Made by a program: the position numbers and the translations under genes. From DSXH01 sp020724325 (lineage in GTDB: Bacteria > Bacteroidota > Ignavibacteria > Ignavibacteriales > Melioribacteraceae), in the NCBI GenBank assembly GCA_040756515.1, contig JBFLYW010000026.1, positions 1 through 56,827 on the forward strand: a stretch of 56,827 nucleotides of DNA, written 5' to 3'. Shown piece by piece: positions 1 to 6,669 of this stretch. The notes under the pieces were generated by a model. The model did no database searches. It worked only from the letters and a program-made list of their open reading frames with translations, and had not been told where the DNA came from. Within the stretch, counting starts at the first letter, position 1; the number at the start of each line of letters is the position of its first letter.

Positions 1-522
1 CTTGCTTATTGCTGAATTCGTATGGTAACAATTGCACGCTTTTAGTGGCTCTTCTCATATCCGTATCTTCTTTCTCTTATTTCTCTTAACCTAATTTATC
101 ACTTTCTATTGAATTTTTCGGGTTAAATTTAGCTAACTATAGCCTCAGCCCTCAAAGAGCTGAGGCTTTTTTATATTTTTTTTACAATAACAAGGAGAAT
201 TCATACTGGTAAAACAAGCAAAATAATGCTGTTTATTGCATTGAGGAGCACTATAAAATACGAATTGGAAATAATTAGAAGTTTGAAGATGCCACTAATG
301 TATAATTTATTAAATGAATAATGGACTTATTCAAAAAGAAAATTATTCGCTATTACTGATAAGGCATTTAATATGCCGCATTACTTTTCATTCGATTTTC
401 TTCTAAATAATTTGTATGAAGAAATGATTACAACAAATAATTTATCCCTTAAATTTTTTTTATTTTCAAAATGCTATTAGTAAATTTCTATCTAAAATTA
501 TTAAGTAAAAAAAGAGCATCGA
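1..522. other. Gene-free left edge, AT-rich
   Basis: No coding region can be supported here. Frame 3 is open only from base 3 to a stop near base 89 and resembles nothing I recognise, so it could at most be the tail of a gene entering from outside the window. A good terminator lies at 141-173. The remainder up to the aldo/keto reductase start is AT-rich and shows no clear repeat or RNA fold. Confidence 0.6.
141..173 (+). terminator. Rho-independent terminator
   Basis: A 9-bp perfect stem, AGCCTCAGC (141-149) with GCTGAGGCT (159-167), encloses a 9-nt loop and is followed by a run of T. It reads correctly for a plus-strand transcript entering from the left edge of the window, so an unseen upstream gene or RNA probably ends here. 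Confidence 0.8.
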
Positions 523-1470
523 ATGAAAACAAGACAGCTCGGTAAAGGCGGGCCTAATTTAACTGTAATCGGATTTGGTGCCTGGGCAATTGGCGGCGCA
601 TGGCAATGGGGTTGGGGAGAAGTGAACGATAATGAATCTATCGTAGCAATTCACTCTGCAATTAATTCGGGAATAAATTGGATTGATACTGCAGCCGTTT
701 ATGGCTTTGGTCATTCTGAAAAAATTGTTGGTCAAGCTGTAAGAGGAATTAGAGAAAAAGTTTTTATTGCAACCAAATGCGGCATGGTTAACGATGGTTC
801 CGGAAATGCAATAATTAATAATTCTCCTAATAGCATAAAAAAAGAATGTGAAGAGAGTTTGAAGCGATTGAATACAGATTATATTGACCTCTATCAAATT
901 CATTGGCCTGATGATAATAGTGAAGTTGAACGATCCTGGGAAATGATGGCAGCGTTAAAAGACGAAGGTAAAGTAAGATACATTGGTGTATGCAATTTTA
1001 ATGTTGAGCTTCTTAAAAGATGTATGAAAATTGAACGTGTTCAATCCTTGCAGCCGCCTTACAGTTTATTAAAGAGAAATATTGAAAACGAGATACTTCC
1101 TTATTGTTTGCATAACGAAATTGGAGTTGTTGCGTACAGCCCAATGCAAGCCGGACTTCTAACAGGTAAATTTGATATTAATAAGCTGGCTCCGGATGAT
1201 TGGAGAAGAAAAGGATCGTCATTCAGAGAACCTAACTTAAGCAGAGCACTCGAGTTTGTTGAAAAAATAAAACCCATTGCAGAAAGTAAAAATCATTCGG
1301 TTGGTAATCTGGCTGTTAGCTGGGTACTATCTAATAAAGCAGTAACATCTGCAATAGTAGGAGCGCGTAATTCAAATCAGGTACTAGAAAATGTACTTGC
1401 TGCAGAACTAATATTAAATGAAAGTGAACTTGAAGAAATTAGATCCTTGTTTTATGAAATGGGTTTGTAA
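523..1470 (+). CDS. Aldo/keto reductase
   Basis: A 315-residue cytoplasmic NAD(P)H-dependent oxidoreductase of the aldo/keto reductase (TIM barrel) family, which reduces aldehydes or ketones to alcohols. The catalytic tetrad can be read as D55 and Y60 (IDTAAVYGFG), K85 (FIATKCG) and H127 (YQIHWPD). The C-terminal cofactor loop appears around AIVGARNSNQ. Length is normal for the family. The ATG at 523 gives the expected N-terminus (MKTRQLG...) and the barrel starts at once. The gene stands alone: a 5' AT-rich gap precedes it and the tRNA-like repeat array begins about 40 bases after its stop. Subfamily and substrate cannot be told from the sequence. Confidence 0.9.
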   Translation: MKTRQLGKGGPNLTVIGFGAWAIGGAWQWGWGEVNDNESIVAIHSAINSGINWIDTAAVYGFGHSEKIVGQAVRGIREKVFIATKCGMVNDGSGNAIINNSPNSIKKECEESLKRLNTDYIDLYQIHWPDDNSEVERSWEMMAALKDEGKVRYIGVCNFNVELLKRCMKIERVQSLQPPYSLLKRNIENEILPYCLHNEIGVVAYSPMQAGLLTGKFDINKLAPDDWRRKGSSFREPNLSRALEFVEKIKPIAESKNHSVGNLAVSWVLSNKAVTSAIVGARNSNQVLENVLAAELILNESELEEIRSLFYEMGL

Positions 1471-1510
1471 ATTTATTTTAAGAACAACTATATTTAGAAA
1501 GTAAAAGCAA

Positions 1511-1571
1511 TGCGCGTTTGTATAGTGGTTCAGGACGCTGCTCATGACAAGTTGGTACGGAGATCACGTTT
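1511..1571 (+). repeat. tRNA-Glu-like repeat, copy 1 (decayed, 5' half)
   Basis: This degenerate copy keeps the 5' acceptor side (GCGCGTTTG), the D-arm (ATAGTGGTTCAGGACG) and a decayed form of the central hairpin (TCATGACAAGTTGGTA). It continues through CGGAGATCACG and then diverges completely, so the T-arm and 3' acceptor strand are gone. It is best read as a relic of the two intact copies downstream. Function as an RNA is unlikely. Confidence 0.75.
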
Positions 1572-1627
1572 TAATGAGATATGTAAAAAAGGAGAAGAGC
1601 AGTTATAGAAGTAGATATATTCTAACC

Positions 1628-1730
1628 GGCGCGTTCGTCTAGTGGTCCAGGACGCCGCTCCCGACAAGTCGGGACGGAGATCACGGGCTCTCCCGAAGGG
1701 ACTCCTACGGAGGACCCCCGTACGCGCTAC
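1628..1730 (+). repeat. tRNA-Glu-like repeat, copy 2 (most complete)
   Basis: This folds as a tRNA-Glu cloverleaf without an anticodon. The acceptor stem is 1628-1634 with 1722-1728 (one G.T pair) and the discriminator-like A is 1729. The D-stem is GTCT (1637-1640) with GGAC (1650-1653), with the Glu-type loop AGTGGTCCA. The anticodon arm keeps only CCG/CGG and is filled by the hairpin TCCCGACAAGTCGGGA (1659-1674). The variable loop AGATC and T-stem ACGGG/CCCGT (1683-1687 with 1717-1721) are normal. The T-loop is replaced by two small hairpins, TCCC-GAA-GGGA (1691-1701) and CTCC-TAC-GGAG (1702-1712). The element is about two-thirds G+C in an AT-rich region. It cannot decode, so it is not called a tRNA. 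It may be an RNA element or a DNA repeat. Confidence 0.85.
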
Positions 1731-1775
1731 AAAAAAATGAATAGTAATTGGAAACGTAACAAGTTGTAATTACTT

Positions 1776-1878
1776 GGCGCATTTGTAAAGTGGTCTAGGA
1801 CGCCGCTCCCGACAAGTCGGGACGGAGATCACGGGCTCTCCCGAAGGGACTCCTACGGAGGACTCCCGTACGCGCTAC
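1776..1878 (+). repeat. tRNA-Glu-like repeat, copy 3
   Basis: From AGGACGCCG onward this is identical to copy 2 apart from one base next to the T-stem. It includes the central hairpin TCCCGACAAGTCGGGA (1807-1822) and the paired T-loop hairpins. The first 25 bases have drifted (GCGCATTTGTAAAGTGG), which breaks the D-stem and one acceptor pair. Preservation of the hairpin-rich core beside a decayed 5' arm suggests either that the core is the conserved part or that it was recently homogenised. It ends 28 bases before the GIY-YIG start codon. Confidence 0.85.
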
Positions 1879-1906
1879 AAGTTTAGGAATATTTAGTGAT
1901 GTCAAA

Positions 1907-2146
1907 ATGTACGCGTACATTTTAATAAGCTTAAAAGATAAGACTCACTATTACGGTTCGACAGCCAATTTGGCTAACAGATTAAATGAGCACAATAGCG
2001 GCAAAGTAAAATACACTAAAGGACATCGTCCATACGAATTGCATTACTTTGAAGAATTTAAAACGAGAAAAGAAGCCAGTGCAAGGGAAAGATTTTTTAA
2101 GACTATTGATGGTTATAACTGGCTAAAGTCTAATGGAATAATTTAG
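1907..2146 (+). CDS. Small GIY-YIG nuclease-domain protein
   Basis: A 79-residue stand-alone GIY-YIG domain, which is about the minimum size for the fold (UvrC N-terminal / homing endonuclease / YhbQ-like group). Visible motifs are Y4 (YAYIL), Y16-G17 (HYYGST), the catalytic R25 and H29 (NLANRLNEHN) and the metal-binding E61 (ARERFFK). Family members cut or nick DNA using one divalent metal. There is no separate DNA-recognition domain. No clear ribosome binding site precedes the ATG. That ATG lies inside a 20-bp perfect palindrome (1904-1923). The gene sits directly between tRNA-Glu-like repeat copy 3 and the 3' half of a fourth copy, so a mobile or repeat-associated role is plausible. DNA repair or a cellular housekeeping role cannot be excluded. 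Confidence 0.85.
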   Translation: MYAYILISLKDKTHYYGSTANLANRLNEHNSGKVKYTKGHRPYELHYFEEFKTRKEASARERFFKTIDGYNWLKSNGII

Positions 2147-2157
2147 AAATAAGATTT

Positions 2158-2210
2158 GAGATCACGGGTTCTCCCGAAGGGACTCCTACGGAGGACCCCG
2201 TACGCGCTAC
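2158..2210 (+). repeat. tRNA-Glu-like repeat, copy 4 (3' half only)
   Basis: Eleven bases after the GIY-YIG stop the repeat resumes at GAGATC, immediately 3' of where the anticodon arm would be, and runs to the end of the 3' acceptor strand (ACGCGCTAC). The T-stem ACGGG/CCCGT (2164-2168 with 2197-2201) is intact. The T-loop begins with the canonical TTC and is then interrupted by the same TCCC-GAA-GGGA and CTCC-TAC-GGAG hairpins. The 5' half is absent and the nuclease gene occupies its place. Confidence 0.8.
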
Positions 2211-2264
2211 AAATAATTTGGTATAATTTTTAAGGAAAATATTTATTCTGGTTTTGTTAATAAT

Positions 2265-2600
2265 ATGCCGAGATTTGATAAACATATTTTTATTTGTCAA
2301 AACAAAAGGGAAGAGAGCCATCCACGGGGCTCATGTCTTGCTAAAGGTTCCAACGAGGTTACAGAACAGTTTAGGAAGAGACTAAAAGAATTAGGATTGA
2401 ATTCTAAAATTAGAGCCAATTCTTCAGGTTGTCTTGATGCCTGTGAGTTTGGAACTACTATTGTTGTTTATCCCGGACAAATCTGGTATGGCGGTGTAAC
2501 TAAAGAAGATGTAGAGGAAATAATTCAAAGTCATGTTATAAATAATATTCCAGTTGATAGACTTATCATAAAAGATAAAAGATTTTTGAAGAATGGCTGA
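2265..2600 (+). CDS. Thioredoxin-like [2Fe-2S] ferredoxin
   Basis: A 111-residue ferredoxin of the thioredoxin-like [2Fe-2S] type (Aquifex Fd4 / Clostridium 2Fe-2S family). The four cluster ligands show the family spacing: C11 (FICQN), C24 (RGSCLAKG), then C56 and C60 (SSGCLDACEFG), giving C-x12-C-x31-C-x3-C. A GVTKEDVEEII segment near residue 85 closes the fold. It is a cytoplasmic one-electron carrier. It overlaps the endonuclease III gene by 8 bases, so the two are probably co-transcribed and translationally coupled. The partner is unknown. The start at 2265 gives the usual short N-terminal strand before the first Cys. Confidence 0.88.
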   Translation: MPRFDKHIFICQNKREESHPRGSCLAKGSNEVTEQFRKRLKELGLNSKIRANSSGCLDACEFGTTIVVYPGQIWYGGVTKEDVEEIIQSHVINNIPVDRLIIKDKRFLKNG

Positions 2601-3231
2601 TAAAGAAAAAATAAGAGCTAAGAAAATATTTGATCTCCTATGGAATGAATTCCCTGATTCACAACCTGCTCTTGAATATTCAAATCCATTTCAATTGCTT
2701 GTTGCAACAATTCTTTCTGCTCAATGTACCGATGCAAGGGTAAATATTGTTACAAAAAAACTTTTTAAGAAATACAAGAGACCCGAGGATTTTATAAACG
2801 TACCAGACAAGGAGCTACAAGAAGCAATTTTCTCTACAGGTTTTTACAGACAAAAAGCTAAGAGTATTAAGAATTGCTGTAAAGCTCTAAAAGAAAAACA
2901 TGAAGGTAAAGTACCAAGAGATTTTGACGCGCTTACATCACTTCCGGGTGTAGGCAGAAAAACAGCATCGGTTATTGCCGGGAATGCATTCGGTATACCG
3001 TCCATTGCGGTCGACACTCATGTTAAACGCCTTTCTAACTTATTAGGATTTATAAAATCTCAGGATCCTATAAAAATTGAATTCCGCTTAAAAGAATTAC
3101 TGCCGGAAAATTACTGGATAGTTTCCGGTCACTTGCTTATGAATCATGGTAGAAAAACATGTGTAGCAAGAAAACCAAAATGTTCAGAATGTACAATTAA
3201 TAAATATTGTCCTTCAAAAAAGGCACTTTAA
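2593..3231 (+). CDS. nth: Endonuclease III (Nth)
   Basis: A base-excision repair DNA glycosylase/AP lyase of 212 residues, the normal bacterial length. The helix-hairpin-helix motif LPGVGRKTA (117-125) carries the catalytic K123, and the essential Asp is D141 (VDTHVKR). The C-terminal [4Fe-4S] cluster loop is complete: C190, C197, C200 and C206, spaced x6, x2, x5. It removes oxidised pyrimidines and cleaves the resulting abasic site. It overlaps the upstream ferredoxin gene by 8 bases and is followed after 13 bases by an HD-domain gene. Confidence 0.95.
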   Translation: MADKEKIRAKKIFDLLWNEFPDSQPALEYSNPFQLLVATILSAQCTDARVNIVTKKLFKKYKRPEDFINVPDKELQEAIFSTGFYRQKAKSIKNCCKALKEKHEGKVPRDFDALTSLPGVGRKTASVIAGNAFGIPSIAVDTHVKRLSNLLGFIKSQDPIKIEFRLKELLPENYWIVSGHLLMNHGRKTCVARKPKCSECTINKYCPSKKAL

Positions 3232-3244
3232 TTAATGGGGAAAA

Positions 3245-3814
3245 ATGAGTAACGACTTAATGAGAAATAGAGATTATTGTCATTCTATATTAACTGAATA
3301 CACAAAATCCGAAAGCTTATTAAAACATGCCTATGCAGTCGAAACATGTGTTAAAGCTTATGCTGAAAAGTATAATCAGGACGTTAATTACTGGAGTTGT
3401 GTTGCACTACTTCATGATTTTGACTATGAGATGTTTCCAACCGCAGAAGGTCATCCTTATAAAGGTTCGGAAATATTAAAAGAAAGAGGATTCGATGAAA
3501 ATTTCAGAAATACAATAATGTCTCATGCGGACTATACTAATATTCCCAGAGAGTCACTGCTGGCAAAAGTATTATTTGCATGTGATGAACTTGCCGGCTT
3601 TATTACGGCTGTAGCTTATGTTAGACCAAGCCGAACTATCGATGAGGTTGAAGTAAAATCAGTAATCAAGAAAATGAAGGATAAAGCATTTGCAAGAGCT
3701 GTTAACAGGGAAGATATAATTAAGGGTGCAGCAGAACTTGGAATCCCTCTTGAAGAGCTAATACAATTTTGTATCGATTCAATGAAAAAAAATAAAATAT
3801 TATTAGGACTTTGA
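3245..3814 (+). CDS. HD-domain phosphohydrolase-like protein
   Basis: A 189-residue HD-superfamily protein. The metal ligands are H28 (LKHAYAVE), H57-D58 (LLHDFDYE), probably H70 or H94 (GHPYKGSE, MSHADY) and a late Asp, D114 (ACDELAG). This is the pattern of small HD hydrolases that act on nucleotides or other phosphoesters. No accessory domain is present. The preceding gap is 13 bases (a GGGG-AAAA stretch serves as ribosome binding site), so it probably shares a transcript with nth. The substrate is unknown. It ends at a convergent junction that holds hairpin repeats. Confidence 0.85.
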   Translation: MSNDLMRNRDYCHSILTEYTKSESLLKHAYAVETCVKAYAEKYNQDVNYWSCVALLHDFDYEMFPTAEGHPYKGSEILKERGFDENFRNTIMSHADYTNIPRESLLAKVLFACDELAGFITAVAYVRPSRTIDEVEVKSVIKKMKDKAFARAVNREDIIKGAAELGIPLEELIQFCIDSMKKNKILLGL

Positions 3815-3873
3815 GAACAAACAAGAGATGGAGTAAATATTAGAGAACTCAAAAAAAATCAGAAATTTTTTTC

Positions 3874-3936
3874 GAAGGAGCCAGACAAGTAGGGAAATTT
3901 AGAAATGTTATTCTGAAGGATCCCGACAAGTAGGGA
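3874..3936. repeat. Two tandem copies of a TCCCGACAAG-type palindrome
   Basis: GAAGGA plus a 16-mer occurs at 3874-3895 and 3915-3936. The second 16-mer, TCCCGACAAGTAGGGA, differs by one base from the hairpin TCCCGACAAGTCGGGA that fills the anticodon arm of the tRNA-Glu-like repeats. It is the same palindrome family in a free intergenic setting, partly decayed. Confidence 0.75.
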
Positions 3937-3998
3937 GACTGAAAAGTGTCATTCCGAATTCCTCAAAGCGGAATGAGAAGAGTTTTTCAAAGCTTTAT

Positions 3999-4048
3999 AA
4001 CCTTGAAGGTCTTCAGGAATTAATAAACAGCGCTTGACCTTCAAGGTT
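3999..4048. repeat. Inverted repeat AACCTTGAAGGTC, copy A
   Basis: Perfect 13-bp arms at 3999-4011 and 4036-4048 are separated by 24 bases. A longer-armed relative lies at 11232-11281. Both copies sit between convergent genes, so a role in ending or protecting transcripts is possible, but no T-tract follows. Confidence 0.8.
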
Positions 4049-4118
4049 TAGGTTCGACTTTCCTGATCCATTAACTTACAAACAGAAACGAATGACAAGC
4101 GAGATTTTTGATAATATG

Positions 4119-4880
4119 TTATTTATCCAATAATTCTTTTAGCGTTTGATAACCAGATTTACTAACCGGCAGTTTTTTGCCGTCATACAACAATGTATTA
4201 AATGTTTCTTTTTCCATCAGCTCGATCTGTTTTACATTTAGGATATTAACAATATAGGAACGATGGATCCTGATGAATTCTGCCGGGTCCAGATTTTCTT
4301 CAAAATATTTCATGGTCTTTTGTTTAAGAAAATTTCCTTTTTCGGAATAGATCATTACATAATCGTCCTGTGCTTCTAAGTATTTAATATCCTTAACAGG
4401 TATTATCAAAATTTTCTGACCAGACTTAATAACAATCCGTTCAAGAAATTCTTCTCTATTTTCAATATGTTTTAACAAGCCATCAAGTTTTTTATCCGAT
4501 TCGGATTTATTATCTATCTGCTTAACAGCTTTACTAACAGCTTCAGCAAATCTTTCTTCGGAAAAAGGTTTTAACAAATAATCAGTTGCATTTACTTCAA
4601 ATGCTTTTAAAGCATATTGATCGAAAGCCGTAGTAAAGATTATGATTGGCGGGTCTTCAATAATTTCCAGCATTTCAAAACCAGTTAACTTTGGCATTTG
4701 AATATCCAGAAAAATAAGATCCGGCTTATCTTCACTTATCATCTTTACGGCATCGAACCCATTTGTACATTCTCCAATTATTTCGATTGAAGCATACTTG
4801 CTTAAATATGTTCTAACAATATCGCGGGCAAGTTTTTCATCGTCTATAATCAGTGCTCTTATTTTCCGACTCATATTCAC
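4119..4880 (-). CDS. LytTR-family response regulator
   Basis: A 253-residue two-component response regulator. The receiver domain (about 8-125) has acidic pair D13-D14, phospho-acceptor D59 (LIFLDIQMPK) and the conserved T and K (IIFTTAFD, LLKPF). The C-terminal LytTR DNA-binding domain (about 150-250) shows IKYLEAQDDYVMIY and FIRIHRSYIVNI. LytTR regulators bind imperfect direct repeats, often controlling surface or envelope genes. It overlaps the kinase gene by 4 bases (ATGA) and is the last gene of the operon read from 7359 down. No terminator with a T-run is visible beyond its stop. Confidence 0.93.
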   Translation of the reverse strand: MNMSRKIRALIIDDEKLARDIVRTYLSKYASIEIIGECTNGFDAVKMISEDKPDLIFLDIQMPKLTGFEMLEIIEDPPIIIFTTAFDQYALKAFEVNATDYLLKPFSEERFAEAVSKAVKQIDNKSESDKKLDGLLKHIENREEFLERIVIKSGQKILIIPVKDIKYLEAQDDYVMIYSEKGNFLKQKTMKYFEENLDPAEFIRIHRSYIVNILNVKQIELMEKETFNTLLYDGKKLPVSKSGYQTLKELLDK

Positions 4881-5923
4881 CTCGGTACATAAATAATTAC
4901 TCTAAAAAGACCGTTTAATTTTTCTACTGTTAACAGATTATCCTGGTTATAAATTAATTTCATTCTCTGCTGAATGTTTTTTATTCCAATTCCTTCGCCT
5001 TTACGCGGAACAGATTCCGGGTCGTAATTATTTTCTACAATTATTTTTAAGTATTCTTTATCAGGGCTGCATTTTAACTTAATTACAACCTTATCCAGAC
5101 TTTCATAAACTCCGTGCTTAACTGCGTTTTCGAATAATGGTTGTAATATCATACTGGGAATTTCTAAATCCATGCAATCCGATTTCAGCTCCTGAACAAA
5201 TTCAATTTTATCTGAGAACCTAACTTTTTCAATATCAAGATATAAACTGGCATTAGAAATTTCATCAGTTAGTTTACTTTTCTGTTTCTCATTTTTGGAT
5301 AGAGTGCTTCTTAGGAATGCTGATAATTTGATTGTCATTTCCCTTGCTTTTTCCGGATTGCTTAAAGTAAGAGAGCTTATTGAGTTTAGACTGTTAAAGA
5401 TAAAATGCGGATTGATCTGATATTTGAGTGATTTTAATTCCGCTTCTTTTACTAAGGCATTCAGTTCGGATTCTCTGAAAAGTTTCTGTTGAAAATTGTG
5501 ATAGTAAATAATAACGTAATCCACAGCGACGGTAATTGAATAAAATAGAATACCAATCATAAACCGCCATATACCGGAATTAAACAAATATGTTTTATAG
5601 TATGCATCTTCATCATAAATACTGATAAGAATATAGTAACCGGCTAAAACCCAGACAGCAGAAGTTATTACCGCTGCAGCCGAATGATTCATGAATATTT
5701 TAACCGCTGTATAATTTTCGAGTGTATTATAGCTTACCGTATACCATAAACTGATTCCAAGCAAAAAGTAAAGAGTATTATAAACTATGCTTTCGGTAAA
5801 TGCCTGTTCAATTTTTACATCGAGAAGAAAAACAATTACTACATTATGTATTATGGTTATAAATACCCAGATTAAGAGGTAAACGGCAAATATTTTTATA
5901 TTCTTAATAAAAGGATTTCCCAT
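4877..5923 (-). CDS. LytS/YehU-type sensor histidine kinase
   Basis: A 348-residue membrane sensor kinase of the His_kinase (LytS) family. Four hydrophobic segments lie in about 10-140. They are followed by the dimerisation/phospho-acceptor helix with H173 (QINPHFIFNSL) and an ATPase domain with the N-box region LFENAVKHG and a glycine-rich loop KGEGIGIKN. No extracellular sensory domain is visible, so sensing is probably intramembrane or through the adjacent LiaF-like proteins. The gene follows the second LiaF-like gene after 12 bases and overlaps the regulator gene by 4. Confidence 0.92.
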   Translation of the reverse strand: MGNPFIKNIKIFAVYLLIWVFITIIHNVVIVFLLDVKIEQAFTESIVYNTLYFLLGISLWYTVSYNTLENYTAVKIFMNHSAAAVITSAVWVLAGYYILISIYDEDAYYKTYLFNSGIWRFMIGILFYSITVAVDYVIIYYHNFQQKLFRESELNALVKEAELKSLKYQINPHFIFNSLNSISSLTLSNPEKAREMTIKLSAFLRSTLSKNEKQKSKLTDEISNASLYLDIEKVRFSDKIEFVQELKSDCMDLEIPSMILQPLFENAVKHGVYESLDKVVIKLKCSPDKEYLKIIVENNYDPESVPRKGEGIGIKNIQQRMKLIYNQDNLLTVEKLNGLFRVIIYVPR

Positions 5924-5935
5924 GGTTCTCCAATA

Positions 5936-6652
5936 TTAATATGTTAAAATTTCGCCGCTGCCAAATATTACTGTTCCTTTAATAATCAGAATGCCTTCGG
6001 AGAAATTTGTGTCGGAGGTTATAAATCTCTTATCTTCAAATCCACCGAATACAGATGTAATATTTACAATCACTTTCCAATTTTTCGGAACAATAATTTC
6101 GCACTCGCCAAAGACACATGTAATTTCCAGGTAATTTTCGCCCGGAGCCAGCTTGGCATTGAACATATTTATTTTTGATGAACCGAATAAAGAAGAAATT
6201 CTTCCACCCTTAAAATTCTCTGAAGTAATTAACCGGTTGATGCTGTTAAATGTTGTTGATTCGTCAATAGTATCGCCGTAGTATGATTCATTATTTGCAG
6301 TCTGTTTCTTTGCGCTTTTTGCAAAACCGGAAGTCATTGGTCCGGTTCCTCTTCTTGATAGAATCAGAAATCCGATTATTATTAGTAGTATGGGCCAATA
6401 ATCCCTGAAGCTGAAATGAAGTTCAAACGGAGAAATATTATTAAGCATTCCAAACGAGCCAATAACAACTAAAATTATTCCCACAACACTGTTACGCGAA
6501 TTACTTAACAGTATTAAACCAATTATGATGAAGAAAGTATGCCAGGAAAATAGTAACCCTCTTATATCGAAATGGAAGACTTGAAAATTGTCTGCAATTA
6601 GAAGAATACCAATTGCGATCAAAATTATTCCGAGCCAGTTTTTATTTCTCAT
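5936..6652 (-). CDS. LiaF-like membrane protein (second copy)
   Basis: A 238-residue protein with about four N-terminal membrane segments in a LiaI/LiaF/DUF5668-type module (residues 5-105: LGIILIAIGIL, WHTFFIIIGLILL, IILVVIGSFG, WPILLIIIGFLIL). A soluble C-terminal beta-rich domain follows (about 140-238) with recurring SLFGSSKI, VFGECEI, VFGGFED and IFGSGEI strands. LiaF proteins of Firmicutes restrain a cognate envelope-stress kinase. Here the protein sits directly upstream of a LytS-type kinase, so a similar inhibitory or sensing role is inferred. It is a paralogue of the next gene and 17 bases away from it. Confidence 0.82.
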   Translation of the reverse strand: MRNKNWLGIILIAIGILLIADNFQVFHFDIRGLLFSWHTFFIIIGLILLSNSRNSVVGIILVVIGSFGMLNNISPFELHFSFRDYWPILLIIIGFLILSRRGTGPMTSGFAKSAKKQTANNESYYGDTIDESTTFNSINRLITSENFKGGRISSLFGSSKINMFNAKLAPGENYLEITCVFGECEIIVPKNWKVIVNITSVFGGFEDKRFITSDTNFSEGILIIKGTVIFGSGEILTY

Positions 6653-6669
6653 TATAAACTCCTGTAGAA

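Larger units (their letters stand above)
3815..4118. other. Convergent intergenic region rich in small repeats
   Basis: This 304-base gap lies between the convergent HD-protein and LytTR genes. It contains a 41-base-period direct repeat starting GAAGGA at 3874 and 3915, each copy carrying (T/G)CC(C/A)GACAAGTAGGGA. It also contains a CATTCCG...CGGAATG hairpin near 3951-3976 and an inverted repeat AACCTTGAAGGTC / GACCTTCAAGGTT at 3999-4048. There is no coding region and no T-run of the sort expected after a classical terminator. Confidence 0.75.

Noticed and set aside
1628..1878. Functional tRNA-Glu genes
   Set aside because: The anticodon loop and the TTCRANTC loop are both destroyed, so the elements cannot decode or form a normal elbow.
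1511..2210. CRISPR array
   Set aside because: The repeats are about 100 bases, few, unevenly spaced and tRNA-like, with no spacer pattern or cas genes.
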